Assembly (NCBI GenBank): GCA_036386835.1
Contig: DASVUX010000039.1
Location: 38,227-102,226 of the forward strand
Direction of reading: 5' to 3'
DNA length: 64,000 nt
Source: 2-12-FULL-35-15 sp036386835
GTDB lineage: Bacteria > Bacteroidota > Bacteroidia > 2-12-FULL-35-15
The notes beneath the pieces were generated by a model. It saw only the letters and a program-made list of their open reading frames with translations. It was not told the origin of the DNA and searched no databases. This document shows positions 1-8,277 of the stretch, in pieces (position 1 is the stretch's first letter; each line of letters begins with the position of its first letter). Both the position numbers and the translations under genes were made by a program.

Positions 1-231
1 GTTCAGCAATACCAGGGTGTTGTTATCCAGCGTAAAGGTGCCGGTTTGACAGAATCGTTTACTGTGCGCAAAATGAGCAACGGTATCGGAGTGGAGCGTG
101 TATTCCCTGTTAACTCACCATATATTGACAAAGTAGAGCTTAACAAGGTAGGTGTTGTACGCAGAGCCCGTTTATTCTACTTACGTGGATTAACAGGTAA
201 AGCAGCTCGTATCGCTGAAAAGAAACAATAA
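1..231 (+). CDS. rplS: 50S ribosomal protein L19, C-terminal part
   Basis: The reading frame is open from the first base of the window, so the 5' end lies outside; 76 residues and the stop are visible. The sequence shows the conserved L19 core: the QGVVIQRKG strand, FTVRKMSNGIGVERVFP, and the basic tail VRRARLFYLRG-KAARI. L19 sits at the 30S-50S interface of the ribosome. A strong hairpin terminator follows directly, so this is the last gene of its transcript. The identification is secure because the family is highly conserved; only the start is missing. Confidence 0.96.
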   Translation, partial: VQQYQGVVIQRKGAGLTESFTVRKMSNGIGVERVFPVNSPYIDKVELNKVGVVRRARLFYLRGLTGKAARIAEKKQ

Positions 232-250
232 TTTCAAAAGAATATATCAG

Positions 251-282
251 AACCCCTTTCCTTAAAACGGAAGGGGTTTTTT
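251..282 (+). terminator. Rho-independent terminator after rplS
   Basis: AACCCCTTTCC and GGAAGGGGTT form a stem with one bulged base, and it is followed by a T run. It separates rplS from prfC. Confidence 0.85.
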
Positions 283-304
283 ATTTACTGTTCCTTATAA
301 TCCT

Positions 305-1894
305 ATGACCATTAAAGAAGAAATAGAAAGACGCAGAAGCTTCGGTATCATTGCCCATCCTGATGCAGGTAAAACTACGCTGACGGAAAAGCTCCTTCTC
401 TTCGGAGGTGCGATTCAAACTGCAGGTGCTGTGAAATCCAATAAGATCAAGAAGCATACGACCTCCGACTTTATGGAGATCGAACGGCAGCGGGGGATCT
501 CAGTCGCCACTTCAGTAATGGGTTTTGAGTACAAAGGATTAAAAATAAACCTGCTGGATACGCCCGGCCACGAAGATTTTGCTGAAGACACTTACAGGAC
601 GCTTACTGCTGTTGACAGCGTGATCATGCTCATCGACTGTGCCAAAGGTGTGGAGCCTCAAACCCGAAAGCTCCTCGAAGTGTGCCGGATGAGAAGCACT
701 CCGGTTATTGTATTCATTAATAAGCTTGACCGTGAGGGAAAAGATCCTTTTGACCTTCTTGAAGAAATAGAGAAAGAGCTGCGGATTGACCTTCGCCCAC
801 TCAGCTGGCCGATCAGCATGGGGAAAACCTTCAAAGGAGTTTATAACCTGTATGAAAAAAGTCTGACCGTATTCAACCCCGGAGAGAAGCAGACACTGGA
901 GAATTCAGTCGAGATCAAGGACCTGAGTGACGGAACCCTTGATAAGCTTATTGGTGAGGATTATGCCAAGACCCTCAGAAGCGATGTGGAGCTGCTTGAA
1001 GCCGGTTATCCTAAATTTGATATGGAGGAATATCTTGAAGCCATGGTTTCCCCGGTATTCTTCGGTAGTGCGGTGAATAATTTTGGCGTGAGGGAATTGC
1101 TTGATGCATTCATCCGTATCGCTCCTTCTCCAAGAGGAAGAATAACTGACAAAAAAGACATCACCCCGGATGACAAGAATTTCAGCGGCTTTATTTTTAA
1201 GATCCATGCCAACCTTGATCCCAAGCACCGTGATCGCATCGCCTTCCTTCGGATAGTTTCAGGTAAGTTTGAGCGAAATAAAAATTATTACCATGTTCGG
1301 GAAGGCAGGAATATGAAGTTCTCCAACCCTACTGCTTTTATGGCACAGGACAAGAGCGTTGTGGATGAAGCTTACCCGGGCGATATTATCGGGTTGTATG
1401 ATTCCGGCAATTTTAAAATTGCAGATACCCTTACTGAGGGTGAGAAAATGAACTTCAAAGGAATCCCGCAGTTCTCGCCTGAACTGTTCAGGTATGTAGT
1501 GAACACCGATCCGATGAAGACCAAGCAGCTGAACAAAGGCCTTGAGCAGCTTACAGATGAAGGCGTAGCACAGCTCTTTACCAAACGGACCGATAACAGG
1601 AAAGTATTGGGGACTGTTGGGGCTTTACAGTTTGAAGTAATACAACACAGGCTGAAGAGTGAATATTCTGCTTCCTGTAATTATGAACCGATCTCATTAT
1701 ACAAAGCCTGCTGGATCAGCTCGAAGGACAAAAAGAAGCTTGAGGAGTTTATTTTTGACAAGGCGCATCACATGGCAAATGACAAAGAAGGCCGCCCGGT
1801 GTTCCTGGCAGAATCAGCATGGGCATTGCAGATGGCAGAAGAGAAGAATCCGGATATTAAATTTCACTTTATCTCTGAGTTCAAAGACGAGTAA
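305..1894 (+). CDS. prfC: Peptide chain release factor 3 (RF3)
   Basis: A translational GTPase of 529 residues, the usual RF3 length. It recycles RF1/RF2 from the ribosome after peptide release. The G domain shows G1 AHPDAGKTT (about residues 17-25), the switch region MEIERQRGISV, G3 DTPGHEDF and G4 NKLD. The C-terminal half has RF3 features such as VVNTDPMKTKQLNKGLEQL and the final NPDIKFHFISEF. The ATG start gives a normal N-terminus (TIKEEIERRRSFGIIAHPD). It stands alone between two terminators. EF-G and TetM-type proteins are excluded by the short length and the lack of an EF-G domain IV. Confidence 0.97.
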   Translation: MTIKEEIERRRSFGIIAHPDAGKTTLTEKLLLFGGAIQTAGAVKSNKIKKHTTSDFMEIERQRGISVATSVMGFEYKGLKINLLDTPGHEDFAEDTYRTLTAVDSVIMLIDCAKGVEPQTRKLLEVCRMRSTPVIVFINKLDREGKDPFDLLEEIEKELRIDLRPLSWPISMGKTFKGVYNLYEKSLTVFNPGEKQTLENSVEIKDLSDGTLDKLIGEDYAKTLRSDVELLEAGYPKFDMEEYLEAMVSPVFFGSAVNNFGVRELLDAFIRIAPSPRGRITDKKDITPDDKNFSGFIFKIHANLDPKHRDRIAFLRIVSGKFERNKNYYHVREGRNMKFSNPTAFMAQDKSVVDEAYPGDIIGLYDSGNFKIADTLTEGEKMNFKGIPQFSPELFRYVVNTDPMKTKQLNKGLEQLTDEGVAQLFTKRTDNRKVLGTVGALQFEVIQHRLKSEYSASCNYEPISLYKACWISSKDKKKLEEFIFDKAHHMANDKEGRPVFLAESAWALQMAEEKNPDIKFHFISEFKDE

Positions 1895-1930
1895 TTAATT
1901 CAATAGAACTGCTCATAATACAAATAAAAA

Positions 1931-1965
1931 ATCCCCGCTTCGAAGAACGAAGCGGGGATTCTTAT
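1931..1965. terminator. Bidirectional terminator between prfC and the convergent T9SS gene
   Basis: ATCCCCGCTTCG (1931-1942) pairs perfectly with CGAAGCGGGGAT (1948-1959) around a 5-nt loop. AT-rich flanks on both sides suit termination of both convergent genes. Confidence 0.85.
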
Positions 1966-1979
1966 TTTATAACAACAGA

Positions 1980-3017
1980 TTACTTAACGATCATCTTAGT
2001 AGTTGAACGTGTAGCATCAGTTTGAACAGATACAGTATAGAAACCGTTAGCCATTTCTGAAGTGTTAACTAAAGAGAATTGACGGCCTGCCGCTTGAACA
2101 CCTTTGTTCTCAACAGATACAACTTTTCCTGTAACATCGTAAACAGTGATAGTTACATTTGAAGAAGTAGTAAGGTTGTAATTGATTTGTGCCTGATCAA
2201 CAGCTGGATTTGGGAATACATTTAATCCAAGTGCGCTAACTTCTTTTTCAGCAACACCAACAGTTGAACCTCTGCGGATCATGAAATCATCGATAGAGAT
2301 CAAGAAATCATCATCAGAATCGTGGTGGAATGCAAAGAATACAGTCTGACCAACGTAAGGAGTCAAATCGATAGCGAAAGGACGTAATTCACCTCTGTGA
2401 GCTGCATCAGCAGCACCATCAGTAGCCTCGATGTAAGTACCATCCTGGCCATGAACAAATCCCTGAGAGAACTGGAAAGTAGAATACGTTGTATCATTTC
2501 CTAAACCAGTATTCTCAGCAGCAGTAAACAATGTAGTTGTGAAAGCAAGATCGTCATTTGTAGTAGTAGAGATCTTTACTTTGTAACCATCCATGAAACG
2601 TGGAGTTTGACGTGGAGCTGACTTCCAGTATAAACTGTCACCAGTACGGATCGTGAAGCTTGGAGTCATTAACCAGTTACTTGCCTGGTCAAATGGAGAG
2701 AACCACGAGTTAGCACCCAAAACAACGTTATCGTTTTCGCCATCCATATCCACATCTGTAGTATCTACAGCTGCAAATGGGAATAATGCCTGCCATCCGC
2801 CGGAAAAACCAGCGCCTGAACCGTCAGCATGCTGATCTTCATCATAGCTGTACCATAATGGATCTGTAAGATTTCCCGGAGGAGGTGTAACATCATCTAC
2901 CAGGTTATCATAAAATGATTGAAAGTTAAAACTTTCGTAAACAAGCGTGTCAAGCGTCTGTGCGTTAGCAGCAGCACCAATAAACAGGCTCGTAGCTAAT
3001 AAGTAAATTTTTTTCAT
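1980..3017 (-). CDS. Secreted choice-of-anchor J protein with T9SS sorting domain
   Basis: 345 residues. An N-terminal signal peptide (MKKIYLLATSLFIGAAANAQ) is followed by a beta-sandwich region like the choice-of-anchor J / cleaved-adhesin family (ESFNFQSFYDN near the start, FLISIDDFMIRRGS near residue 250). The C-terminal 80 residues form a T9SS type A sorting domain: NVFPNPAVDQ, ITVYDVTGKVV, MANGFYTVSV and the basic end KMIVK. The protein is probably exported by the type IX system and displayed at, or released from, the cell surface. A -7 box lies just upstream at 3048-3055. The binding partner cannot be told from sequence. Confidence 0.85.
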   Translation of the reverse strand: MKKIYLLATSLFIGAAANAQTLDTLVYESFNFQSFYDNLVDDVTPPPGNLTDPLWYSYDEDQHADGSGAGFSGGWQALFPFAAVDTTDVDMDGENDNVVLGANSWFSPFDQASNWLMTPSFTIRTGDSLYWKSAPRQTPRFMDGYKVKISTTTNDDLAFTTTLFTAAENTGLGNDTTYSTFQFSQGFVHGQDGTYIEATDGAADAAHRGELRPFAIDLTPYVGQTVFFAFHHDSDDDFLISIDDFMIRRGSTVGVAEKEVSALGLNVFPNPAVDQAQINYNLTTSSNVTITVYDVTGKVVSVENKGVQAAGRQFSLVNTSEMANGFYTVSVQTDATRSTTKMIVK

Positions 3018-3047
3018 CTTTTAATTGTTTAAAGGTTATAACGGTTA

Positions 3048-3055
3048 CAAATATA
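3048..3055 (-). promoter_or_regulatory. Bacteroidota -7 promoter box (TATATTTG)
   Basis: On the minus strand TATATTTG fits TAnnTTTG, the -7 element of Bacteroidota housekeeping sigma promoters. It lies about 30 bp upstream of the ATG at 3017. Confidence 0.6.
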
Positions 3056-3104
3056 ACGGAAATTATTCTAATTAAAAAAAAAATTAAAAATCGCATTTTA
3101 GTAT

Positions 3105-3112
3105 TAATTTTG
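3105..3112 (+). promoter_or_regulatory. Bacteroidota -7 promoter box (TAATTTTG)
   Basis: TAATTTTG fits TAnnTTTG and ends 11 bp before the ATG at 3124, which implies a very short leader. With the minus-strand box at 3048-3055 it marks a divergent promoter region. Confidence 0.5.
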
Positions 3113-3123
3113 GCTCCCGCCTA

Positions 3124-3756
3124 ATGAGAACACGCTGTTTAATATATTTCCTGCTGGTCATCATTTTAAACTCAAAGGATGTGAAGGGTCAGAATGTGAA
3201 TCAGGACCTGGTAGTTACGATCCATGAAACCGCTTTGAACAAAATGTTTAAAGCATTGGGCCAGATCAGGGGAACTTCGGTTTATTCCTTTATGTTCATG
3301 GAAGGGACCTATGACTGGACCCTTATCAACCCACAATTCAGGATCCATCCCGGGAAGATCGACTTTATTACTGATGTGCGTGTGACGGTAGGAAAATACA
3401 ATTACCTCCTGCATGTCAATGGCAATGCGGAAGCCTGCTATCAACCTGAAAACAATCTTATCCTTATCGAGATAGATAAAGCAAGCTTCCCGCTGAATAT
3501 CATGTTTTTCGGGAAGATCCAGCATCTCTGGGATGTTGACCTTGCCAAATATTTTGAGACCCCTTTTTATTTTGAAGGACCGCTGACAATAGGGACCGAA
3601 TTTGTTTTTCCCATGCCGGATAATACAACACGCACTGTATACACTCACCCCGTAAATTGTGGCGTAAAAATTGCTGAAAAACAGGTCATCGTTTCCGCAG
3701 AATTAGAGTTTGTTAACAGGAACGACCATCATACATCTCCTATTTTAAAAAAGTAA
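3124..3756 (+). CDS. Hypothetical secreted protein
   Basis: 210 residues with an N-terminal signal-peptide-like stretch (MRTRCLIYFLLVIILNS, probable cleavage after KGQ near residue 23). The rest is beta-rich and soluble in character, with phrases such as VTIHETALNKMFKALG and WTLINPQFRIHPGKIDF. No family is recognised. It is followed 23 bp later by the thioredoxin-like gene at 3780, so the two may be co-transcribed. It is probably periplasmic or envelope-associated. The ATG chosen is the one directly preceded by the -7 box at 3105. Confidence 0.7.
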   Translation: MRTRCLIYFLLVIILNSKDVKGQNVNQDLVVTIHETALNKMFKALGQIRGTSVYSFMFMEGTYDWTLINPQFRIHPGKIDFITDVRVTVGKYNYLLHVNGNAEACYQPENNLILIEIDKASFPLNIMFFGKIQHLWDVDLAKYFETPFYFEGPLTIGTEFVFPMPDNTTRTVYTHPVNCGVKIAEKQVIVSAELEFVNRNDHHTSPILKK

Positions 3757-3779
3757 TTGAAACAAAGTAGATAATCTCT

Positions 3780-5219
3780 ATGAAACACTTATTTACTCTG
3801 GCCGCTGCGGCCGTTCTTTTCAATACAGCCTGCATTGCAGGAAATCCAGAAGGCTATAATATCAAAGTAACAGCAAAAGGCTTAAAGCCCGAAAGCATGT
3901 GCCAGCTTGCAAGGTATTACGGGGATAAGCAATACATTGTTGATTCTGCGAAAGTAAATGAAAAAGGCGAGGTGATTTTTAAAGGGGCGGAGAAATGGCC
4001 CCAGGGTATTTATCTTTTTGTACCTCCGGGTAAAAATAAATATTTCGATTTTGTTATGGATGAAGGCCAGCACTTTTCAGTGGAAGCCGATACCGTTGAC
4101 TTCATTAAATCTGTAAAGATTAAAGGCTCCGATGAGAACAGGTTCTTTTATGATTATCAGAATTTCATGTCGGCCAAGCAGAAACAGATCGAACCATTAC
4201 AAACATTGTATAAGAAAGTAAAGGACGGCAATAAGGATTCAGCGAAGATCATCCAGGATAAAATAACTGTTATTGATACCGAAGTAAAAGAATACAAGAA
4301 TAATTTTATAAAATCCCACCCCGCATCTTTTGTCGCCAAATTATTCAAGGCAATGGAAGAACCGGAGATCCCGGAAGCACCGGTCCTGGCGAACGGCAAG
4401 AAAGACAGCACTTTTGCATACCGATACTACAAATCACATTTCTTTGATAACTTCGACCTGACCGATGACCGGCTGCTAAGATCCCCGATATTCCACAACA
4501 AGATCAAGCAGTACATGGACAAGCTGACACCCCAGATGCCTGATTCCATAAATGTTTCAGCTGATTACCTTGTAGAAAAAGCAAGACCGAACCAGGAAGT
4601 TTTCAAATATCTTGTTTACTGGCTTACCTACACTTATGAGAGTTCAAAGATCATGGGCATGGATGCGGTATTCGTTCACATGGTGGATCGCTATTATGTA
4701 ACCAAGCAGGCTTTCTGGGTAGATTCCACGCAGCAATACAAGATCACGAAACGCGGTGCGGAGTTAAAGCCTTTGCTCATAGGTAAACGAGCCCCAATGA
4801 TCAATATGGCGGATTCTACAGGCAGGAACATATCCTTATATGATGTAAAATCGAAATATACTGTGGTGGTCTTCTGGGATCACGATTGCGGCCATTGCAA
4901 AAAAGAGATCCCTAAATTATATGATGCTTATTCAAAGAAGCTAAAAGCCAAAGGTGTCCAGGTGTATGCGGTAGAAACAGAAGACCAGCCAAAAGAATGG
5001 AAAAAATTCATTAAGGCAAATAACCTGAACTGGATCAATGTGATGGAAAATGACGAATATAAAAGGGCTGTCACAAAAAAGATCTATGACATTTACAGTA
5101 CACCTGTGATCTATCTTCTTGACGAGAATAAGATTATAAAGGCGAAGAGGATAGAAAGCGAGCAGCTGGAAGGACTGATTGATATGCTTGATAAAGAAAA
5201 AGAAAAGAAAAAGCCTTAA
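3780..5219 (+). CDS. TlpA-like thioredoxin-fold protein with DUF4369 and DUF5106 regions
   Basis: 479 residues. A signal peptide (about residues 1-20) leads into a DUF4369-like beta domain (about 25-110, NIKVTAKGLK...GIYLFVPPG), a helical DUF5106-like middle (about 115-330), and a C-terminal thioredoxin fold with VVFWDHDCGHCKKEIPKL, giving the redox pair CGHC at about residue 370. Such proteins are membrane-tethered or periplasmic thiol-disulfide reductases in Bacteroidota, working in envelope protein maturation; the exact substrate is unknown. The C-terminus is lysine-rich (KEKEKKKP). No close redox partner gene is adjacent, but another TlpA-like gene lies at 6218. Confidence 0.85.
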   Translation: MKHLFTLAAAAVLFNTACIAGNPEGYNIKVTAKGLKPESMCQLARYYGDKQYIVDSAKVNEKGEVIFKGAEKWPQGIYLFVPPGKNKYFDFVMDEGQHFSVEADTVDFIKSVKIKGSDENRFFYDYQNFMSAKQKQIEPLQTLYKKVKDGNKDSAKIIQDKITVIDTEVKEYKNNFIKSHPASFVAKLFKAMEEPEIPEAPVLANGKKDSTFAYRYYKSHFFDNFDLTDDRLLRSPIFHNKIKQYMDKLTPQMPDSINVSADYLVEKARPNQEVFKYLVYWLTYTYESSKIMGMDAVFVHMVDRYYVTKQAFWVDSTQQYKITKRGAELKPLLIGKRAPMINMADSTGRNISLYDVKSKYTVVVFWDHDCGHCKKEIPKLYDAYSKKLKAKGVQVYAVETEDQPKEWKKFIKANNLNWINVMENDEYKRAVTKKIYDIYSTPVIYLLDENKIIKAKRIESEQLEGLIDMLDKEKEKKKP

Positions 5220-5225
5220 TAGGCA

Positions 5226-5660
5226 TTACCGGGCCCGTGTAACGATGATCGTATTCCCCCTGGAATAATCAAATTTCCAGTCGTTCTCGAAGATCCTGGG
5301 TAAATAGCGCTTATACAGGTTGATGCGTGAAGTCAGTTTGTCTTCCGGTTCTGTGTCCTTTGCAAGGCCTGTGAATTCATACGCGACCATTTTAGGATGT
5401 TCGGCCATGAACATTTTCACCACATGCACGATAGTAGTCATTACCCTGTAAAGCTCACCCTTATTGGTTACGGTATATTCCTCCCCTTCGTATTCATCGT
5501 TGGTAACGCCAAACACGATGGTAGCGTGCAGGATATTATCCTGCCTGCGTCCAAAACGGACCTCATAATTGATCCCGCTATCTGTTGTAAAATAATAAAC
5601 CCCTGCTGTACTGATAGCCGGACATATTATTTTATACTCATCAACAAATCCATCTGCCAT
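5226..5660 (-). CDS. Hypothetical protein, 144 aa
   Basis: No family recognised. It is a soluble protein without signal peptide, starting MADGFVDEYKIICPA, with beta-rich phrases (GVYYFTTDSGINYEVRFG, ATIVFGVTNDEYEGEEYTVTN) and ending GNTIIVTRAR. It is convergent with the thioredoxin-like gene and ends 6 bp from it. Length and codon usage look like a real gene: the frame is uninterrupted and the plus-strand frame opposite gives no sensible protein. It could be a small phage-tail-like or regulatory protein, but nothing in the sequence decides this. Confidence 0.6.
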   Translation of the reverse strand: MADGFVDEYKIICPAISTAGVYYFTTDSGINYEVRFGRRQDNILHATIVFGVTNDEYEGEEYTVTNKGELYRVMTTIVHVVKMFMAEHPKMVAYEFTGLAKDTEPEDKLTSRINLYKRYLPRIFENDWKFDYSRGNTIIVTRAR

Positions 5661-5797
5661 AAAATGCCTGTAGTGTTTTTTTCCGGAGGTTAAAATTAGA
5701 AATTTTTTCTATAAATCCACTATTTTTAGCGATAAAGGTTCCTGTTGGACTTTAGAGGAATAGCAAAGCTTCCGGCCGCATCTGGCATTCTATTTCG

Positions 5798-5805
5798 TAC
5801 TTTTG
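5798..5805 (+). promoter_or_regulatory. -7 promoter box (TACTTTTG) before the GNAT operon
   Basis: TACTTTTG fits TAnnTTTG and lies 17 bp before the ATG at 5823. This argues for that start over the upstream TTG at 5745. Confidence 0.6.
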
Positions 5806-5822
5806 CAGAAAACCGAAGGAAA

Positions 5823-6221
5823 ATGAAGATCCAGTATAAGATCAATGCCATTGTTAAAACGAAAGACGTGATTGATGTTTTCAAAAGCTCAGGAATAAAT
5901 CGTCCTGTAGAAGATCCTGAGCGCATCGCCTTGATGCTGAAACATTCCAACCTTGTCATTTCAGCCTGGAACGGGATAGAACTTATCGGTATTGCACGGT
6001 CTGTTACTGACTATAATTACTGCTGCTATCTCTCCGATCTCGCTGTAAAGAGCGAATACCAGAAAGCCGGGATCGGGCGGGAACTCATTAAACTAACCGC
6101 TGATACGATCGGGGATCAAACCATGCTCCTGCTCCTTTCGGCCCCAACCGCTATGGATTATTATCCCAAACAAGGGTTTGAAAAAGTGGATAACGGTTTT
6201 ATCATCAAAAGAAAAAAATGA
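5823..6221 (+). CDS. GNAT family N-acetyltransferase
   Basis: 132 residues from the ATG at 5823, which has an AAGGAAA upstream and a -7 box at 5798; an in-frame TTG at 5745 would add 26 unconvincing residues upstream of the promoter. The acetyl-CoA binding motif is visible as the strand CCYLSDLAVKSEYQKAGIGRELI (Q/RxxGxG/A form: QKAGIG), followed by the helix and LLLLSAPTAMDYYPKQGFEKV, the typical GNAT end. It transfers an acetyl group from acetyl-CoA to an unknown amine. It overlaps the next gene by 4 bp (ATGA), so it is translationally coupled to the TlpA-like gene. Confidence 0.85.
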   Translation: MKIQYKINAIVKTKDVIDVFKSSGINRPVEDPERIALMLKHSNLVISAWNGIELIGIARSVTDYNYCCYLSDLAVKSEYQKAGIGRELIKLTADTIGDQTMLLLLSAPTAMDYYPKQGFEKVDNGFIIKRKK

Positions 6222-6715
6222 AACGACTGCTTATTGCTTTTTTCATTTTGTTTTACTTCCAGGGCTTGGCACAAAAGATCAGTATCATTAAGATCGGGGA
6301 CCTTGAACAGCGGATAACAAATGGATCAGATACGACTTACATCATAAATTTCTGGGCAACATGGTGTGCACCCTGCGTTAAGGAATTGCCTGGTTTTGAC
6401 AGCATCACAAAAAGCCATTCTTCAGATAAAGTAAAGGTCCTGCTTATCAGCATGGATTTCAAAGAAGATCTCGAAACCAAAGTAATTCCCTTTTGCATAA
6501 AAAAAAAACTGCGGTCAGAAGTTTATCTCCTGGACGAAGTCAACGGGAATTACTTTATTCCGAAAATATCTGAGAAATGGACGGGTGCGATCCCGGGAAC
6601 ACTTATACTGAACAATCAAAAAGCATATCGCGAATTTTATGAGAAGAAGCTCAGCTACGGATTCCTCAGGGCAGAGATTGAAAAAATCACGTTAATTAAA
6701 GATCAAAAAAAATAA
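6218..6715 (+). CDS. TlpA-family thiol-disulfide oxidoreductase
   Basis: 165 residues: an N-terminal signal peptide (MKRLLIAFFILFYFQGLAQ) and a single thioredoxin fold with the active site FWATWCAPCVKELP at about residue 50. Family members act in the periplasm to reduce protein disulfides, often for cytochrome or copper-site assembly. It overlaps the acetyltransferase by 4 bp upstream and is 1 bp from the SCO gene downstream. A role beside SCO in keeping copper-site cysteines reduced is a fair inference but not proven by the sequence. Confidence 0.88.
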   Translation: MKRLLIAFFILFYFQGLAQKISIIKIGDLEQRITNGSDTTYIINFWATWCAPCVKELPGFDSITKSHSSDKVKVLLISMDFKEDLETKVIPFCIKKKLRSEVYLLDEVNGNYFIPKISEKWTGAIPGTLILNNQKAYREFYEKKLSYGFLRAEIEKITLIKDQKK

Positions 6716-6716
6716 T

Positions 6717-7412
6717 ATGGATACCGGGAATACAAAAAAGATCAATCCTTCACGGGTAGTCAACATCTTCGTACTGCTGCTGGCAGCAGGGGTCTTTGTC
6801 TATGCTTTTTTCCTGCACGACAATTCAAAGCCTCTCCGTTACCTTGCGATTTTCGGTCCTAAAGAATACGAATCCAAGAATGGAAAAACAGATACCACTT
6901 ACCACACAATTCCCGAATTCAATTTTACTGACCAGGACGGCAGGAGCATCAGCGGTAAAGATCTTGAAGGGAGCGTTTATGTAACCGACTTTTTCTTCAC
7001 CACATGTCACAGCATTTGTCCCGTAATGAGCCGCCAGATGGAGCGTGTGTATAATAAATTCAAAGGGAACTATGAAGTTAAATTCCTCTCACATACTGTG
7101 GATCCTGAGATAGATTCTGTTAAACAGCTTAAGGAATACGCCACCAGGCATAATGCTGACAGCAGGCAGTGGATGTTTGTGACAGGTGATAAAAAACAAC
7201 TCTATGGAGTGGCGAGGACAGGTTATTTTTTAGATGCGCAGGAAGGTGATGGCGGCCCCGATGATTTTATTCATACTCAGAACTTCGCACTGATCGATAA
7301 AGACAAACGGATAAGGGGATATTATGACGGCACAGATTCTACGGATGTTGACCAGCTGATAAAAGACATCGATCTTTTACTGAAGGAATATCACTATAAG
7401 GAAAAGAAATAA
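6717..7412 (+). CDS. SCO1/SenC family copper-binding protein
   Basis: 231 residues. One N-terminal membrane anchor (VVNIFVLLLAAGVFVYAFFL, about residues 14-33) is followed by the SCO thioredoxin-like domain. The metal-binding motif is CHSICP (within DFFFTTCHSICPVMSRQM, about residue 98), and the distal histidine is in DDFIHTQNFALIDK. SCO proteins deliver copper to the CuA site of cytochrome c oxidase. It is the last of three tightly packed genes (5823-7412). Both cysteines and the histidine needed for function are present. Confidence 0.92.
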   Translation: MDTGNTKKINPSRVVNIFVLLLAAGVFVYAFFLHDNSKPLRYLAIFGPKEYESKNGKTDTTYHTIPEFNFTDQDGRSISGKDLEGSVYVTDFFFTTCHSICPVMSRQMERVYNKFKGNYEVKFLSHTVDPEIDSVKQLKEYATRHNADSRQWMFVTGDKKQLYGVARTGYFLDAQEGDGGPDDFIHTQNFALIDKDKRIRGYYDGTDSTDVDQLIKDIDLLLKEYHYKEKK

Positions 7413-7413
7413 C

Positions 7414-8193
7414 TTAATTGGAGAATACTGCAGGATAAAAATATTTTATTTCTCTTTCAGTTATTACCACGGCCTTCCCTTCTACTTTGTCAGTTTGCCT
7501 GATCCAGTTACCATAACGATCGATGACATAGGTGTAGGTATGATTCTCCTTCGTTATGCCGTTCAACACTTCCTGCATCTCTTTTTTATTGCCGTTCTCA
7601 TCATATTTAAATACGCGTAAAACCGAAACCCTTCCATCAGGCTCTACCTGCTTTGTTTGTACAAGAAATCCTGCATCATCGTATGCGTAGAAAATCTTTG
7701 TCGGCTTACCGCCATTACGAACAATGATCTCCTCTGTTATCTTTCCATCCCGGTCATATTCATAAGAGGTATTCCAGTTATCCCCGGTCCCGTTCGAATC
7801 TTCTACTGCTCTCTCCAGCTCAAAACCATTCCGGTTGTACTTCGATCTTATTACCTGCTTTGGCTTGCCGTCAGGATGAAAAGTATTTACTTCCAGCCTT
7901 TTTCCTCCCCTGTCATAACTGTATATAGCCTTTGATGCATCACTACCATCTTTGTGAGCGAGGATCTCTTCCGTTTTAAAGCCATTTTCGTTAAAGAAAT
8001 AGGAACGGGCCCAGCCCAGCTCCATGCCTTTCTCAACTTCACCATCTCTTATAACCGCTTCATACTGTACTTCTGTACACATATGAACACGGCCTTTCAG
8101 GTTCATTTCATAAAGGTGATTTCTCTTTGTTGCTCCTGAGACAAAAGAAAGTAAAAGAGGTATTGTTAACACTGCTAAAAATCTTGATCTCAT
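7414..8193 (-). CDS. Secreted YD-repeat-like protein
   Basis: 259 residues with a signal peptide (MRSRFLAVLTIPLLLSFVSG). The body is a chain of short beta-strand repeats resembling RHS/YD repeats: YSYDRGGKRLEV, SYEYDRDGKITEEI, YAYDDAGFLVQTK, FKYDENGNKKEM and TYVIDRYGNWIRQ. There is no RHS core cage or toxin domain, so it is a small extracytoplasmic repeat protein of unknown role rather than a polymorphic toxin. It is convergent with the SCO gene and ends 2 bp from it. Confidence 0.7.
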   Translation of the reverse strand: MRSRFLAVLTIPLLLSFVSGATKRNHLYEMNLKGRVHMCTEVQYEAVIRDGEVEKGMELGWARSYFFNENGFKTEEILAHKDGSDASKAIYSYDRGGKRLEVNTFHPDGKPKQVIRSKYNRNGFELERAVEDSNGTGDNWNTSYEYDRDGKITEEIIVRNGGKPTKIFYAYDDAGFLVQTKQVEPDGRVSVLRVFKYDENGNKKEMQEVLNGITKENHTYTYVIDRYGNWIRQTDKVEGKAVVITEREIKYFYPAVFSN

Positions 8194-8233
8194 ATTTCAA
8201 TATCAAAACTAATGGAGAGCATTGCAAGTCCGC

Positions 8234-8270
8234 AAAAAAAAAGATTAAATCTTCGATCTAATCTTTTTTT
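8234..8270 (-). terminator. Terminator after the redoxin gene
   Basis: AAAAAAAGATTA and TAATCTTTTTTT are perfectly complementary around a 13-nt loop. It lies just after the stop of the minus-strand gene at 8278-8913. Confidence 0.7.
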
Positions 8271-8277
8271 GAAATTG

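Noticed and set aside
7414..8193. RHS/polymorphic toxin
   Set aside because: Only a few YD-like repeats are present, with no core cage, autocleavage motif or C-terminal toxin domain.
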